A program made the position numbers and the translations under genes. Positions 1 to 9,497 of a stretch of 64,000 nt of DNA are shown here, in pieces. Below the pieces are notes generated by a model. That model was given only the letters and a program-made list of their open reading frames with translations, made no database searches and had not been told where the DNA came from. Position 1 is the first letter of the stretch; the number at the start of each line of letters is the position of its first letter. Source of the DNA: Ktedonobacter robiniae (GTDB lineage Bacteria > Chloroflexota > Ktedonobacteria > Ktedonobacterales > Ktedonobacteraceae); contig NZ_BNJG01000001.1 in assembly GCF_016587375.1 (NCBI RefSeq), forward strand, positions 1,178,001 through 1,242,000. The letters run 5' to 3'.

Positions 1-106
1 CAAAGCATTTTACCTTCCCTGTCTGCGCATGACTTATGCCCCTGGCTGCAACGAGTATGCCAGGCGTACAGAGAAGAGATAGAGAAGCGAGAGGAACCCG
101 GTCGCT

Positions 107-1183
107 ATGGATCTAATGGACAAACTGGCCACACTGGCTACACGCTACGAAGAACTAAACAATTTGATGGCACAGCCCGATGTGCTTACCGATATATCGC
201 TCTTGCAGCGCTATGGTCGCGAGCAGTCTGAGCTATCAACTGTAGTTGAAAAATACCACGAGCTGATTGATACAGATAAGCAGATCAAGGAAGCTCAGGA
301 GATGTACGACAGCGAGGAAGGCGAGCTGCGCGACATGGCGTTTGAAGAGCTGGAGCAACTCAAAGCCAGGAAAGAGCAGCTCCTGGAGGATGTCCAGGTC
401 GCCCTCCTCCCCAAGGATATCATGGACGAGAAGAATGCCGTCGTGACCATCCAGGGTGGAGCGGGTGGTGACGAAGCCGCGCTCTTTGCCGCGGATCTCT
501 TCCGTATGTACAGTCGCTACGCCGATGGCCGTCGTTGGAAGATCGAGATTCTTGACGGGAACGATACTGAACAAGGCGGCTTCAAAGACATTACCTTTGT
601 GATTAGAGGGAAGGGAGCCTATAGCCGGATGAAGTACGAGGGCGGCACCCATCGCGTGCAGCGCGTCCCCTCGACCGAGGCCAACGGCCGCATCCATACC
701 TCAACGGCCAAGGTCATCGTCCTGCCAGAGGCCGATGATGATATCCAGATCGAGGTAAAAGACTCGGATATCCGCGTCGACGTTTACCGCTCCACAGGCC
801 ATGGCGGTCAGAGCGTCAACACCACCGACTCGGCGGTACGTATCACGCACCTGCCAACTGGCCTGGTTGTCACCTGTCAGGATGAAAAGTCGCAGTTGAA
901 GAATAAGCAGAAAGCCCTCAACGTACTGAAGTCACGCCTGTGGGACCTGGAAGAGGCCAAACGCCAGGAAGAGCTAGGAAAAGCACGCCGCTCACAGGTA
1001 CAGACGGGCGACCGCAGCGAGAAGATTCGCACCTATAACTTCCCCCAGGACCGCGTCACGGATCACCGTATTGGCCTGACGCGCCACAACTTACCGGGCA
1101 TTCTGGATGGCAGTCTCGATGAATTCATCGATAACCTGATCACCGTTGACCAGGCCGAGAAACTCCAGGGCATGTTCGTCTAA
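107..1183 (+). CDS. prfA: Peptide chain release factor 1
   Basis: Class I release factor that reads UAA/UAG in the ribosomal A site and triggers peptidyl-tRNA hydrolysis. The 358-residue protein has the family's usual length. It carries the RF1 anticodon-like tripeptide P-S-T (188-190) inside HRVQRVPSTE and the catalytic GGQ motif (233-235) in STGHGGQSVN. The PxT tripeptide separates it from RF2 (SPF) and from short GGQ rescue factors. ATG at 107 has a purine-rich AGAGGAA about 10 nt upstream. The usual partner prmC is not seen downstream; the next gene is convergent and separated by a long hairpin. The first 106 bases of the window hold no gene I can support. Confidence 0.97.
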   Translation: MDLMDKLATLATRYEELNNLMAQPDVLTDISLLQRYGREQSELSTVVEKYHELIDTDKQIKEAQEMYDSEEGELRDMAFEELEQLKARKEQLLEDVQVALLPKDIMDEKNAVVTIQGGAGGDEAALFAADLFRMYSRYADGRRWKIEILDGNDTEQGGFKDITFVIRGKGAYSRMKYEGGTHRVQRVPSTEANGRIHTSTAKVIVLPEADDDIQIEVKDSDIRVDVYRSTGHGGQSVNTTDSAVRITHLPTGLVVTCQDEKSQLKNKQKALNVLKSRLWDLEEAKRQEELGKARRSQVQTGDRSEKIRTYNFPQDRVTDHRIGLTRHNLPGILDGSLDEFIDNLITVDQAEKLQGMFV

Positions 1184-1190
1184 GTGGTAT

Positions 1191-1258
1191 TGTTCAGTAA
1201 AAAAGAGGGGAGGTGCAGGAGGGTTCCCTCCTGCACCTCCCCTCTTTTTTACTGAACA
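1191..1258. terminator. 33-bp perfect palindrome between prfA and oppF-like gene
   Basis: Arms 1191-1223 and 1226-1258 are perfect reverse complements with a 2-nt loop (TT). Each arm ends in an A6/T6 tract, so the hairpin gives a U-tract in both directions. It lies 8 nt after the prfA stop and 28 nt after the convergent transporter gene's stop, as expected for a bidirectional terminator. Confidence 0.8.
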
Positions 1259-1286
1259 CACTACTCTGTTGCGTAACGAGAAAGGC

Positions 1287-2378
1287 TTATTCCGCTCTGG
1301 CCGTGGTCGTGGTTCCCGTTGTACCAGTATACGGTATCGGCTGAGCACCATCACCATAAAGGAAACAATTGGTCCAGTGACCATTCCCCAGGTCGGTGCG
1401 GCCAGGGAAGCGCTCCTTACAGACAGGCATGGCATGGGGACAACGTGGATGGAAGCGGCAGCCGGTTGGCGGGTTGATCAGGCTTGGAATCTCGCCACGT
1501 GCGGGAAGCTGACCCTTATCCTTGTTCTTCACGCGGGTAGGATCGGGCGCGGCCGAGAGCAGCAAGCGGGTATAGGGATGCTTGGGCTGCTGCGTGACCT
1601 CTTCGCTTGGTCCCCCCTCAACCATCTGGCCTGCGTACATCACCAGCGTCTCTTCAGCGAAGTAGCGCGCACTGGCGATATCATGCGTGATATAGAGTAG
1701 AGCCAGTTGTTCCTCATCCTTCAAGCGACGCAAGAGGTTAAGGATATCCAGGCGAATCGAGACATCAAGCATGGAGACAGGCTCGTCGGCCAGCAAGACC
1801 TCGGGCTGCACGGCCAGGGCACGCGCGATGGCGATACGCTGACGCTGGCCACCGCTCAGTTGGTGCGGGAACTTCTCGATGAACTGCTCAGCAGGCGTCA
1901 GGTTGACGCGCCGCAGCAGAGCCAGGATCTGTTCCGTCTCCTGGATGCGGTTGCGGGCATGACCATAAATACGTAATGGGCGGCTCAGATGATAGCGCAC
2001 GCTATGCACGGGGTTGAGCGAGGCAAAGGGGTCCTGGAAGACCAGTTGCACATGGCTGCGATAGTCATTTAAATTGGCGCCTCGTCCCAGTTTCACCGCC
2101 TCATCACGGAAGCGAAGGGTGCCCGATGTGGGTTCATAGAGGCGCGCCAGCATACGCGCAATGGTCGTCTTCCCGCTACCGCTCTCACCCACCAGGGCCG
2201 TGGCCCGGCCAGGATAGAGCGAGAAAGACGCGTCTTCAACTGCGCGAACAGCCTGAGCGGCTCCAAAGACCTTTATCTGGCGCAAAGGGAATTCCTTGCG
2301 CAGGTGCTCCGCCTCCATAATCGGCTGAGCGCCAGCATCTCGAACTGGCTTCGATGCAGTGACGTTTGACAAGCTCAT
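1287..2378 (-). CDS. Peptide/oligosaccharide-type ABC transporter ATP-binding protein (OppF/DppF-like)
   Basis: Second ATPase of an Opp/Dpp-family importer. Walker A GESGSGKT is at 64-71, the Q-loop lies in [11 protein letters not shown], the signature is LSGGQRQR, and Walker B is [14 protein letters not shown] (Asp-Glu intact). The C-terminal oligopeptide-transporter extension contains [14 protein letters not shown]. At 363 residues it has the family length. Its start codon overlaps the stop of the upstream ATPase gene by one base (TAATG), so the two are translationally coupled. It is the last gene of the operon. Family membership is secure; the substrate is not. The adjacent nag-type genes suggest chito-oligosaccharides or muropeptides rather than plain peptides, which is inference from context. 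Confidence 0.92.
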   Translation of the reverse strand: MSLSNVTASKPVRDAGAQPIMEAEHLRKEFPLRQIKVFGAAQAVRAVEDASFSLYPGRATALVGESGSGKTTIARMLARLYEPTSGTLRFRDEAVKLGRGANLNDYRSHVQLVFQDPFASLNPVHSVRYHLSRPLRIYGHARNRIQETEQILALLRRVNLTPAEQFIEKFPHQLSGGQRQRIAIARALAVQPEVLLADEPVSMLDVSIRLDILNLLRRLKDEEQLALLYITHDIASARYFAEETLVMYAGQMVEGGPSEEVTQQPKHPYTRLLLSAAPDPTRVKNKDKGQLPARGEIPSLINPPTGCRFHPRCPHAMPVCKERFPGRTDLGNGHWTNCFLYGDGAQPIPYTGTTGTTTTARAE

Positions 2379-3544
2379 TACGCACGGCTCCCTTCTACCA
2401 GGCTCTCATAGGCACCCGCCACCTCGGCTGCAGATGGTGGTCCCTGAGGCCGGAACTTTCTATCATAGAGATGGCAGGCCACCAGTTGCTGCTGATTCTC
2501 AAGCGATGCGGGCTGAAGCTGAGGTACAACCGCGGAGCAGGCCTCAAAGGCCAGCGGGCAGCGCTCGCGGAAGGGGCAGCCCGATGGGACGAAACGCAGA
2601 TCTGGCGGCGAACCGGGGATACCAACCATCTTGCGAATGGGACCATGCAAGTTGGGGAAAGCATTGAGCAAGCCATGGCTATAGGGATGGCGAGGATGCT
2701 CGTAAATCGCCACGCTGCTCGCCTTCTCCACCATTTTACCGGCATACATGATCGCGATCTGGTCAGAGAGCTCAAGCAGCAGCGACAGGTCATGCGTAAT
2801 GAAGAGCAGGGCGGTATTAAACTCGCGGCAGAGATCACTGATCAGCTGTAGAATCTCGCGCTGCACCACAACGTCGAGCGCCGTTGTAGGCTCGTCCATA
2901 ATGATCAGCTCGGGATTGAGGGCCAGCGCAATGGCGATGACGGCGCGCTGACGCATGCCGCCACTTAACTCATGGGGATAACTATTCAGACGATCAGAGG
3001 CGATGCCAACCAGGTTGAGCAACTCAATAGCGCGCTTTTTGCGCTGATTGGGACCCATATCGGGGCGATGAGCTTTCAACACATCCATGATCTGGTCGCC
3101 AACCGACATCACGGGGTTAAGGGCGTTCATAGCACTCTGGAAGACAATAGAGACCTCGCTCCAACGGAAGGCACGCAGTTCGGAGGGAGAGAGCTGCAAC
3201 ACATCGATGGCCTCGTCACCATTACTTCCTGTCTGTCTGCCTTTTTTCGGCAATTTGCTCTGTACGGCAGCAGTTGCCCCACCTTCATGTCCTCGAGGGT
3301 AGTAGAGGACCTGGCCGCCAGTGATATAGGCGGGTGGACGCAACAGGCGCGAGATAGCATAGGCCAGCGTCGATTTACCACAGCCACTCTCGCCCGCCAG
3401 GCCCAGAATCTCGCCACGACGCAATACAAAGCTCACGTCTCGGACAGCGTGTACAGCGCCATTAGACGCGAAATAATCCACGCAGAGATTGTTCACCTCT
3501 AGCAAAAGGTCTTTTGACTGCTTCTTTACAGCCGTGTCCTGCAT
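2378..3544 (-). CDS. Peptide/oligosaccharide-type ABC transporter ATP-binding protein (OppD/DppD-like)
   Basis: First ATPase subunit of the importer, 388 residues. Walker A is GESGCGKST (51-59), the signature LSGGMRQR, Walker [14 protein letters not shown], and the C-terminal Opp-type cysteine segment [14 protein letters not shown] is present. An insert of about 40 residues ([18 protein letters not shown] and following) sits between Walker A and the Q-loop segment [14 protein letters not shown]; OppD proteins often carry a shorter loop there. Both ends overlap the neighbouring operon genes by one base (TAATG junctions), so OppC, OppD and OppF should be made in fixed ratio. Substrate is unproven. 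Confidence 0.92.
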   Translation of the reverse strand: MQDTAVKKQSKDLLLEVNNLCVDYFASNGAVHAVRDVSFVLRRGEILGLAGESGCGKSTLAYAISRLLRPPAYITGGQVLYYPRGHEGGATAAVQSKLPKKGRQTGSNGDEAIDVLQLSPSELRAFRWSEVSIVFQSAMNALNPVMSVGDQIMDVLKAHRPDMGPNQRKKRAIELLNLVGIASDRLNSYPHELSGGMRQRAVIAIALALNPELIIMDEPTTALDVVVQREILQLISDLCREFNTALLFITHDLSLLLELSDQIAIMYAGKMVEKASSVAIYEHPRHPYSHGLLNAFPNLHGPIRKMVGIPGSPPDLRFVPSGCPFRERCPLAFEACSAVVPQLQPASLENQQQLVACHLYDRKFRPQGPPSAAEVAGAYESLVEGSRA

Positions 3545-4590
3545 TATTTCACCACTTTCTTGTGCTTGATCTCTTTGGGTGCCGGCTCAGTACGCAGGCG
3601 TGGATTGGCGACCTCATCAATACCGAAGTTGATCAGAGCCAGGCCAGCTCCCAGCGCCGCGATACAGATACCAGGCGGGATAAACCACCACCAGAGACCA
3701 AGAATCAGGGCGTTTGTTTTCTGCGCCCAGTAGAACATCCAACCCCAGCTTACGGAGTTGAGATCGCCCAGGCCCAGAAATTCTAGCGATGCTGAGTATA
3801 GAATAACATAAATTGTCGTACTTACAAAGTTCGCGGCAACAATAGAAATCTCATTGGGCAAAATCTCAAAAAAGATAATGCGCCAGTTTTTCTCGCCACT
3901 TGCCTTCGCCGCAGTCACAAACTCACGGCTACGCATAGAAAGGGTTTGCGCACGCAGGACACGCGCGCCCCAGGCCCAACTGGTGAAGGTCACAATCAAG
4001 GCCACCATCTGCGGGCCACGCGGAAAGTACGACGCCAGGACAATCGCCAGGGGTAATGCAGGAAGGACCAGAAAGATATTCGTCACTAACGAAAGGATAT
4101 CGTCAACAATGCCGCCGAAGTAGCCGCCCACCAGGCCAACAACCACGGAGATGAAGGTTACGGCAAACCCCGTAAAAAAGGCCCACATAATCGAGGTACG
4201 CGTACCGTAGATGAGCTGGCTAAAGATATCCTGACCCGTCACAGTTGTACCCAGCCAGTGCTGGGCCGAGGGAGGAGACTTCGAGAGATCAGTGAGCAGC
4301 GTGGGATCGGTATGTACGAATAATGGGCCAAAGATCGCCACCAGGATGAAGAGAGCCACGATACTACTGCCTACCGTCACCTTCTTATTCACTGTGACGG
4401 CGTGCCAGAAGCCTCGCAAGCCATTCAACACCTGTACATGAAAGGGATTCCCCAGGGGCAATGCCACCGAGGTTGCCGTAGTCACATTTGTGCTGGCATG
4501 CGCTCCAACACCCACCGCTGCCGTCGCGGCGACAGGCTCATTCAAATTCTTAGGCGCTGGAGGCCATTGAGAAGAGGAGGTATTGGACAT
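3544..4590 (-). CDS. ABC transporter permease (OppC/DppC-like)
   Basis: Inner-membrane permease, 348 residues. A low-complexity Ala/Val/Thr-rich cytoplasmic N-terminus of about 70 residues precedes the first membrane helix (VGSSIVALFILVAIFGPLFV). The OppC_N region, a periplasmic segment ending in GTTVTGQDIFSQLIYGTRTS, and the five-helix BPD-transport domain follow. The EAA-type loop is EFVTAAKASGEKNWRIIFFEILPN. The ATG at 4590 has AAAGGAG about 10 nt upstream, overlapping the end of oppB, which ends 3 nt before. It pairs with the OppB-like subunit. Confidence 0.92.
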   Translation of the reverse strand: MSNTSSSQWPPAPKNLNEPVAATAAVGVGAHASTNVTTATSVALPLGNPFHVQVLNGLRGFWHAVTVNKKVTVGSSIVALFILVAIFGPLFVHTDPTLLTDLSKSPPSAQHWLGTTVTGQDIFSQLIYGTRTSIMWAFFTGFAVTFISVVVGLVGGYFGGIVDDILSLVTNIFLVLPALPLAIVLASYFPRGPQMVALIVTFTSWAWGARVLRAQTLSMRSREFVTAAKASGEKNWRIIFFEILPNEISIVAANFVSTTIYVILYSASLEFLGLGDLNSVSWGWMFYWAQKTNALILGLWWWFIPPGICIAALGAGLALINFGIDEVANPRLRTEPAPKEIKHKKVVK

Positions 4591-4593
4591 TGT

Positions 4594-5589
4594 TTACGCG
4601 CTCCTTTCCTGGCGGACACGTGGATCAAGCAGGGTATAGACCAGGTCGGCGAGGAAATTGGCAGCCAGGATAGCCAGAGCAATAATCAAAAAGATGCCCT
4701 GGATAAGTGCATAATCCTGGCCTTGCACCGCCTGCAAGAGCGTATAGCCAATACCCGGATACGAGAAGACAATCTCGGTAAGAAGCTGGCCGCCAACAAT
4801 CGTACCCAGCGAGAGGGCGAAGCCCGCGACATTGGGCAGAATAGCATTGCGCGCGGCATAAGAGAACATCACACGCCTGGGCGCCAGGCCCTTGGCATTT
4901 GCCATTAAGACATAATCTTCAGAGAGCGTCGTTATCATCGAGTTGCGCATCACCAGCAGCCAGCCGGAGACGGAGGAGAGCACGATTGTCAGGGCGGGCA
5001 GAATACCGTGGTAGAGTGCGCTAAAAATGAAGTCAGGCGACCAGCCTATATCCAGCGCTGTATCAAAGCCATCCGAGAAGGGGAACCAGCCAAGCGTGTA
5101 CCCAAAGATATACACAATAATCAGGGCCAGCCAGAAATAGGGGATCGAAGACAGAAACGTCGTCGCCGGAGCCAGGAATGTATCCAGGAACGAGCCACGC
5201 TTCCAGGCCATAATAATACCGAGCAAACAGCCAAGGATAAAGCTGATGATGACCGCAATGCCGCCCAGGACCAGCGTCCACTGGATGCCTTGTGCGATCA
5301 CATCTTTCACGGGAGTTGGATAGTTGGTAAGCGAGGTGCCCAGGCGTCCCTGGAGCAAATCGCCCAGATACCTAAAGTATTGTACATACAGAGGATCGGT
5401 CGTATTGAGACCAAAGGCAGCCTGGAGCGCCTTCTCCGTCTCTGGCGCCAGATGTCCCTGCCGTTCGAAGCGTAGCATCATGGCCTCAGCGGGATTACCG
5501 GGTGCCAGACGAGGGATAAAGAAATTGAGCGTGACCGAAGCCCAGAGAGCGACAAGATAAAACAGAATGCGACGTAACAGGTGACGCAT
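4594..5589 (-). CDS. ABC transporter permease (OppB/DppB-like)
   Basis: Inner-membrane permease of the same importer. Membrane helix 1 is IFYLVALWASVTLNFFIPRLAPGNP, the usual OppB start, and the EAA loop is EDYVLMANAKGLAPRRVMFSYAARNAILP. I place the start at the ATG at 5589 because AAGGAG sits 7 nt upstream of it. The frame stays open to a TTG at 5613, but that start would have no ribosome site. The protein is then 331 residues. A 275-bp gap carrying a dispersed repeat separates it from the binding-protein gene, so there may be an extra promoter or mRNA processing site. Confidence 0.92.
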   Translation of the reverse strand: MRHLLRRILFYLVALWASVTLNFFIPRLAPGNPAEAMMLRFERQGHLAPETEKALQAAFGLNTTDPLYVQYFRYLGDLLQGRLGTSLTNYPTPVKDVIAQGIQWTLVLGGIAVIISFILGCLLGIIMAWKRGSFLDTFLAPATTFLSSIPYFWLALIIVYIFGYTLGWFPFSDGFDTALDIGWSPDFIFSALYHGILPALTIVLSSVSGWLLVMRNSMITTLSEDYVLMANAKGLAPRRVMFSYAARNAILPNVAGFALSLGTIVGGQLLTEIVFSYPGIGYTLLQAVQGQDYALIQGIFLIIALAILAANFLADLVYTLLDPRVRQERSA

Positions 5590-5725
5590 AACGGTACTCC
5601 TTATAGCGTGCAAGCCAGTTCTACCAAGCCAGGGTAGAAGCTACAAATCCTGGGCTTATCTTTACCGGATCGTAATAGTAGCATAGCACGATAGAGATAC
5701 AGAAAGAATGCAAACCAGTATCTGC

Positions 5726-5785
5726 CTATTCGGAAACCTGAGCGCGAAGCACTAGTCGCGGGAGCGGCGTTGGTTTCCAGATAAG
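5726..5785 (-). repeat. Dispersed MITE/REP-like repeat, copy A
   Basis: Shortest copy (about 60 bp) of the six-member family. Read on the minus strand it has the AAGATCT flank region, a degenerate GGAAACCAACG end, an ACTAGTGCTT core (GACTAGCGCTT in copy C) and the GCGCTCAGGTTTCCG end. The ends GGAAACC (5732-5738) and GGTTTCC (5772-5778) are inverted. It lacks the CCCCATTCGGGG stem. It lies in the oppA-oppB gap. Confidence 0.6.
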
Positions 5786-5864
5786 ATCTATAAGGCACTG
5801 GTGGAGGCAGGGAAAATGGAGATGGCCCTTGTGGGACCATCTCCACCGGATTTCGGATAGAAAC

Positions 5865-7565
5865 TTACGATACAGGAGTCAGATTAAGTACAATCTGGAG
5901 GTTGTCAGGCGTCGTGTAGGCGGCACCGACAGCGTAAGCATTGTCTTTGTCAGGCCAGCCAGTGAAGTTCTTGCTGCTGTACTCATACCAGGCAGCGGCG
6001 TTCACCAGAGGCACGACTGGCAGCTGCGTAGCAAAGATCTTCTCCAGAGCCTGAATGTCGCTCTTCTGCTTCGCCTGATCCGTTGTGGATGCATAGTCAT
6101 TCAGCAAGGAATCACTCTGCTTATCATTCCACTTTTCCCAGTTGAAGCCATTGGGGGAGAGGTTCGCGCTATTCAAATGGGTGTTGTAGAGGTAGAAGGG
6201 ATTAGGACCACCAAAGAGGCCACCGATCAGCATCTGGTACTTACCGTTGTTACGGGCATCGAAGTACGCGGTATCCTGAATGGCATTGATGTTGACATCG
6301 ATACCGATATCTTTCAGATTCTGCTTGATGACCTGGCACATCTGCTCCCAGTCGGTCCAACCGGAGACCACCGTCAGGTTGAAGGACATCTTCTTGCCAC
6401 TCTTGTCTTTGAAGAAGCCATCGGAACCCTTGGTGTAGCCGGCATCCTGAAGCAGCTTGGTGGCCTTATCGGCCTGGGCTGTCTTCTGCACGTCGGAGTA
6501 GGTGGGATCCAGGTAGTCTTTGTTGTTGGGCAGGATCAAGCCAGTGGTGCTAGCGGGCTCCACATAGCCACTCTCAGCCTGCTTCGACAGCTGCTGGCGA
6601 TCCAGCGCGGCGCTGATGGCCTGGCGGACGGCGACATCATTGAAAGGCGCCTGGCCCAGGTTGAGGTAAAGCGCGAAGATGTCGGTTGGCGTCATCCAGT
6701 AGTGGTTGTGTGCAGGATCCTTGGCAACGAAGGTGCTGTCCAGGTCAGGAGCGAAGAAGCTACCCCAGTCGATCTGCCCCTTGGCCAGCTCGAGCTGCAA
6801 GGTGGTGTTGTCCTTCACGGATGGGTAGTGCAGCTCATCAACCTTGACCTTGTCGGCCTGCCAGTAGCTGGAGCTCTTGGCGTAGACCAGCAACTGAGCT
6901 GAGAACTTCTTCAGGGTGTAGGGACCGGTACCAACCGGGTTCTCGTTCGCAAAGGTGGTAGGATCGCCAGCGCCCTCAAAGATATGCTTGGGAACGATGA
7001 AGGTCTGGCCAGCGATATACCAGAACAGGGGAGGATAGGGCTTCGTGAAGTTGATAACAACGGTCTTGCTATCAGGCGCGGTCACGCTCTGTAAATAACC
7101 ACCTGTCCACAGGCCCTGCGCATCGGCAGCTTTGTACTGCTTGAGCATGTTGAACGTGAAGGCTACGTCATCGGCGCTAAAGTCTTTACCATCGTTCCAC
7201 TTAACGCCATCGCGAATGGTAAAGGTAAGCTGTTTGCTATCGCTGCTCCACTTGTAATCTGTGGCCAGCCAGGGCTTGTTGGTGTTATCAATTTTGTTGA
7301 TGTAGTACAGCGTTTCATAGACCATGCCCTTGACACCCTCGTTGGCATTGGGGTTATAAGGGCTAAGCGCCTTGGTGAAATCGCCACCAACATGCGCACC
7401 AATGTTGAGTACCGACTTTTTGCTGCTATTACCAGAGGATGTAGAGTTGCCGCCACAGGCGACCAGCAGCATAGTGAGGATGACCAGCAAGGAACAGAGC
7501 CACATGCCGGCGCCCATCTTTTTACGGAACATCACTGTCCGCAAGCTAGAAGAGACAGAAGACAC
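5865..7565 (-). CDS. ABC transporter substrate-binding lipoprotein, family 5 (OppA/DppA-like)
   Basis: Extracytoplasmic binding protein of the importer (SBP_bac_5). I choose a GTG start at 7565: a perfect AGGAGG (7572-7577) lies 6 nt upstream. Longer in-frame starts up to 7685 would run through that site, and the next ATG is at 7532. From GTG the protein has 566 residues: a basic n-region (FRKK), a hydrophobic helix and lipobox LVAC with lipidated Cys at residue 37, followed by a GGNSTSSGNSS linker. Family landmarks include GVKWNDGKDFSADDVAFTFN and NENPVGTGPYTLKKF. It is first in the operon and divergent from the SIS gene, with GntR-type operators between them. Confidence 0.9.
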   Translation of the reverse strand: MSSVSSSLRTVMFRKKMGAGMWLCSLLVILTMLLVACGGNSTSSGNSSKKSVLNIGAHVGGDFTKALSPYNPNANEGVKGMVYETLYYINKIDNTNKPWLATDYKWSSDSKQLTFTIRDGVKWNDGKDFSADDVAFTFNMLKQYKAADAQGLWTGGYLQSVTAPDSKTVVINFTKPYPPLFWYIAGQTFIVPKHIFEGAGDPTTFANENPVGTGPYTLKKFSAQLLVYAKSSSYWQADKVKVDELHYPSVKDNTTLQLELAKGQIDWGSFFAPDLDSTFVAKDPAHNHYWMTPTDIFALYLNLGQAPFNDVAVRQAISAALDRQQLSKQAESGYVEPASTTGLILPNNKDYLDPTYSDVQKTAQADKATKLLQDAGYTKGSDGFFKDKSGKKMSFNLTVVSGWTDWEQMCQVIKQNLKDIGIDVNINAIQDTAYFDARNNGKYQMLIGGLFGGPNPFYLYNTHLNSANLSPNGFNWEKWNDKQSDSLLNDYASTTDQAKQKSDIQALEKIFATQLPVVPLVNAAAWYEYSSKNFTGWPDKDNAYAVGAAYTTPDNLQIVLNLTPVS

Positions 7566-8049
7566 GAAAGACCTCCTGACGCTGAAATGGCAAAGCATAT
7601 GAAAATATCGAAAATATCGAAAATATCTATATACTTGCCTCTTCAATACACACAAAACGTTATTGGTTGAACAGGACCTCTCCAACGAGATACACAGACA
7701 CCCATTGTCTGCCAGCGCGGGGGGATAGCGTCTAAATAATCAAGTCGTTTGCCTGGCGCGAAAGACAAGAACAGCAAGCATATACTATAGAACCTTCCAC
7801 AGGGCAAACGGCGCCGAGCCTTCTTTAATGAGAGAAGGTCAACCCGACAAACTCATCTCTATGCAAGCTACCACTTAGCATAAGCGTAAAACGCTGCTTC
7901 TTCTCCTTTGCTCCTTTCTCCTCAGAGGACGCTACTAGACTTGAATTCTCCCAGACCCTCAATACAAGCAATTCAACTAATGGATCTCTTTGGGAGTGAA
8001 GACTTGAATATCTTAGTAGTACTTTAACTCTTCTTTCTACAAATGTCAA

Positions 8050-8070
8050 GTCATCTAGACCACTAGACCA
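8050..8070. promoter_or_regulatory. GntR/HutC (DasR/NagR-type) operator, box 1
   Basis: The box reads TCATCTAGACCACTAGACCA after a leading G. Positions 8050-8063 match 12 of 14 bases of the inverted GTGGTCTAGACCAC core known for DasR/NagR repressors of GlcNAc genes, and TAGACC is repeated 9 bp on. The same 21-mer, one base changed, recurs at 8237. The likely binder is the GntR protein encoded at 11164. Confidence 0.6.
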
Positions 8071-8236
8071 AAAATTCCGTTAATTCCTGTAAAATTCACC
8101 TTTGCACTTCTGGGCCTGGCTCTTTATTAGCTGTTTCTTCGCTGTAATCAATACTACGTTCGATTACCGGACAAAATCTCATCCTTTTCCCTTACAAAGA
8201 AGCAAAGGGATCGTTCTCCAGCAGAGGCAGTGCCTA

Positions 8237-8257
8237 GTCATCTAGACCTCTAGACCA
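8237..8257. promoter_or_regulatory. GntR/HutC (DasR/NagR-type) operator, box 2
   Basis: Repeats box 1 with a single A-to-T change (ATCTAGACCTCTAGACCA). It ends 10 bp upstream of a candidate -10 TATAGT (8268-8273), so it would cover the -35 region of the SIS-gene promoter, consistent with repression. Two near-identical 21-mers 187 bp apart are very unlikely by chance. Confidence 0.62.
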
Positions 8258-8335
8258 TATTGTGTGTTATAGTAAAAAGGACTGGAAAGTCGGTCTGTTT
8301 ATTCACCGCAAGGCTACTCAACGAAGGAGTTCTCA

Positions 8336-9370
8336 ATGTCCTCGCTACTCGAACAAGAAATATACAGCCAGCCCGAGGTCATCACCCACTTACTCGAGCA
8401 AGAGACAGAGCATATTACGAACGTGGTTGCCCAGTTGCCACCATTTGATTATGTTCTGATCGCGGCCCGCGGCTCGTCTGATCATGCTGCGACATACGCC
8501 AAGTACGCCTGGCCGATCATGGCTGGCTATCCTATCGCGCTCGCGGCCCCTTCGCTCCATACGCTCTATCATAAAGCCCCTCATATGCGCAACGCCCTGG
8601 TAGTTGGTATTTCGCAATCGGGACAGTCACCCGACATTGTCGCCGTGCTTGAAGAGGGGAAACGCCAGGGACGTCCCACGCTTGCCATCACAAACGACGG
8701 TAGCTCTCCCCTGGCCACTACTGCCGATCATGTCATCGAATTGCACGCGGGCCGTGAGCGTAGCGTGGCCGCGACAAAAACCTATACCGCGCAGCTCGCG
8801 GTGATGATGCTCTTCGCCGCGGCCTGGAGCGGGAACCCTCAGCGCATGACGGAGCTACAACGCCTGCCAGAGATCATGCGCCAAACACTTGAGATGTCTG
8901 CCCCCCTGGCCCAGCGCGCTGAGCGCTATCGCTACATGGACCAGTGCGTGGTTATTGGTCGCGGCTATAACTATGCTACTGCGTTTGAGTTCGGCCTCAA
9001 GCTGAAGGAGCTGACCTACGTCATGGCCACCTCATACTCCTCGGCTGACTTCCGCCATGGCCCAATTGCCACCGTGGATACTGGCCTGCCCGCCTTCCTG
9101 GTGGCCCCCAGAGACGCCACGTATGATGATATGCTTGATCTCGCCAGAGATTTAAAGCAACGCGGAGCCGAACTCCTGGTGATCTCAGAGGAGCAGGAAA
9201 TTCTCTCCCAGGCGACAACACCACTGGCACTTCCACCAGCGGTGCCTGAGTGGCTCAGCCCCATCACCGCCATCTTGCCTGGACAAGTCCTGGCGCTTCA
9301 TCTTACGCTGGCAAAGGGGCTGGATCCCGATGTTCCGCGCGGCTTACAGAAAGTGACGCGCACGCTGTAG
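8336..9370 (+). CDS. SIS-domain glucosamine-6-phosphate deaminase/isomerase-like protein
   Basis: 344 residues with two tandem SIS domains, like the isomerase half of GlmS without the glutaminase domain. Sugar-phosphate-binding features are AARGSSDHAA near residue 44, GISQSGQSPD near 96, a phosphate loop ERSVAATKTYTAQ near 140, and the C-terminal GLDPDVPRGLQKVTRTL, which matches the GlmS tail (DxPRNLAKSVTVE). Proteins of this shape act as GlcN-6-P deaminases (NagB-II) or AgaS. Together with nagA (deacetylase) and a kinase it would complete GlcNAc breakdown to fructose-6-P. GAAGGAG lies 8 nt before the ATG. GntR operators lie just upstream. Confidence 0.85.
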   Translation: MSSLLEQEIYSQPEVITHLLEQETEHITNVVAQLPPFDYVLIAARGSSDHAATYAKYAWPIMAGYPIALAAPSLHTLYHKAPHMRNALVVGISQSGQSPDIVAVLEEGKRQGRPTLAITNDGSSPLATTADHVIELHAGRERSVAATKTYTAQLAVMMLFAAAWSGNPQRMTELQRLPEIMRQTLEMSAPLAQRAERYRYMDQCVVIGRGYNYATAFEFGLKLKELTYVMATSYSSADFRHGPIATVDTGLPAFLVAPRDATYDDMLDLARDLKQRGAELLVISEEQEILSQATTPLALPPAVPEWLSPITAILPGQVLALHLTLAKGLDPDVPRGLQKVTRTL

Positions 9371-9383
9371 TGGCCTCTAAGAT

Positions 9384-9463
9384 TGTAGGGTCCATGCTGG
9401 CATGGACTCTCCTACAGGGGAAACATCGCTTCGCTCGGAGTCCATGCCAGCATGGACCCTACA
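9384..9463. terminator. 26-bp perfect palindrome with 28-nt loop, SIS gene / nagA
   Basis: Arms 9384-9409 and 9438-9463 are exact reverse complements. Each arm contains TCCATGCTGGCATGGA, itself palindromic and found again at 40326-40341. It lies between two convergent genes. It has no T-tract, so it may act as a structural barrier rather than a classic intrinsic terminator. Confidence 0.6.
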
Positions 9464-9497
9464 GGCTCGCAACGAAACGGAGAGGGAGGCGCTTCGT

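Larger units (their letters stand above)
7566..8335. other. 770-bp divergent intergenic region, oppA-like / SIS gene
   Basis: Regulatory space between the importer operon (leftward) and the SIS gene (rightward). It holds two GntR-type operator boxes at 8050-8070 and 8237-8257, and a possible -10 (TATAGT, 8268-8273) for the SIS gene. Near 7602-7632 there is a short run of GAAAATATC direct repeats. No coding sequence is convincing here. Confidence 0.6.

Noticed and set aside
5829..6902. 357-codon open frame on the plus strand
   Set aside because: Lies antisense inside the SBP gene. No family resemblance; the sense frame is a clear binding lipoprotein.
7566..7685. Longer N-terminus of the SBP (start at 7685)
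   Set aside because: The region encodes Tyr/Phe/Arg-rich sequence without family likeness and contains the AGGAGG that serves the GTG at 7565.
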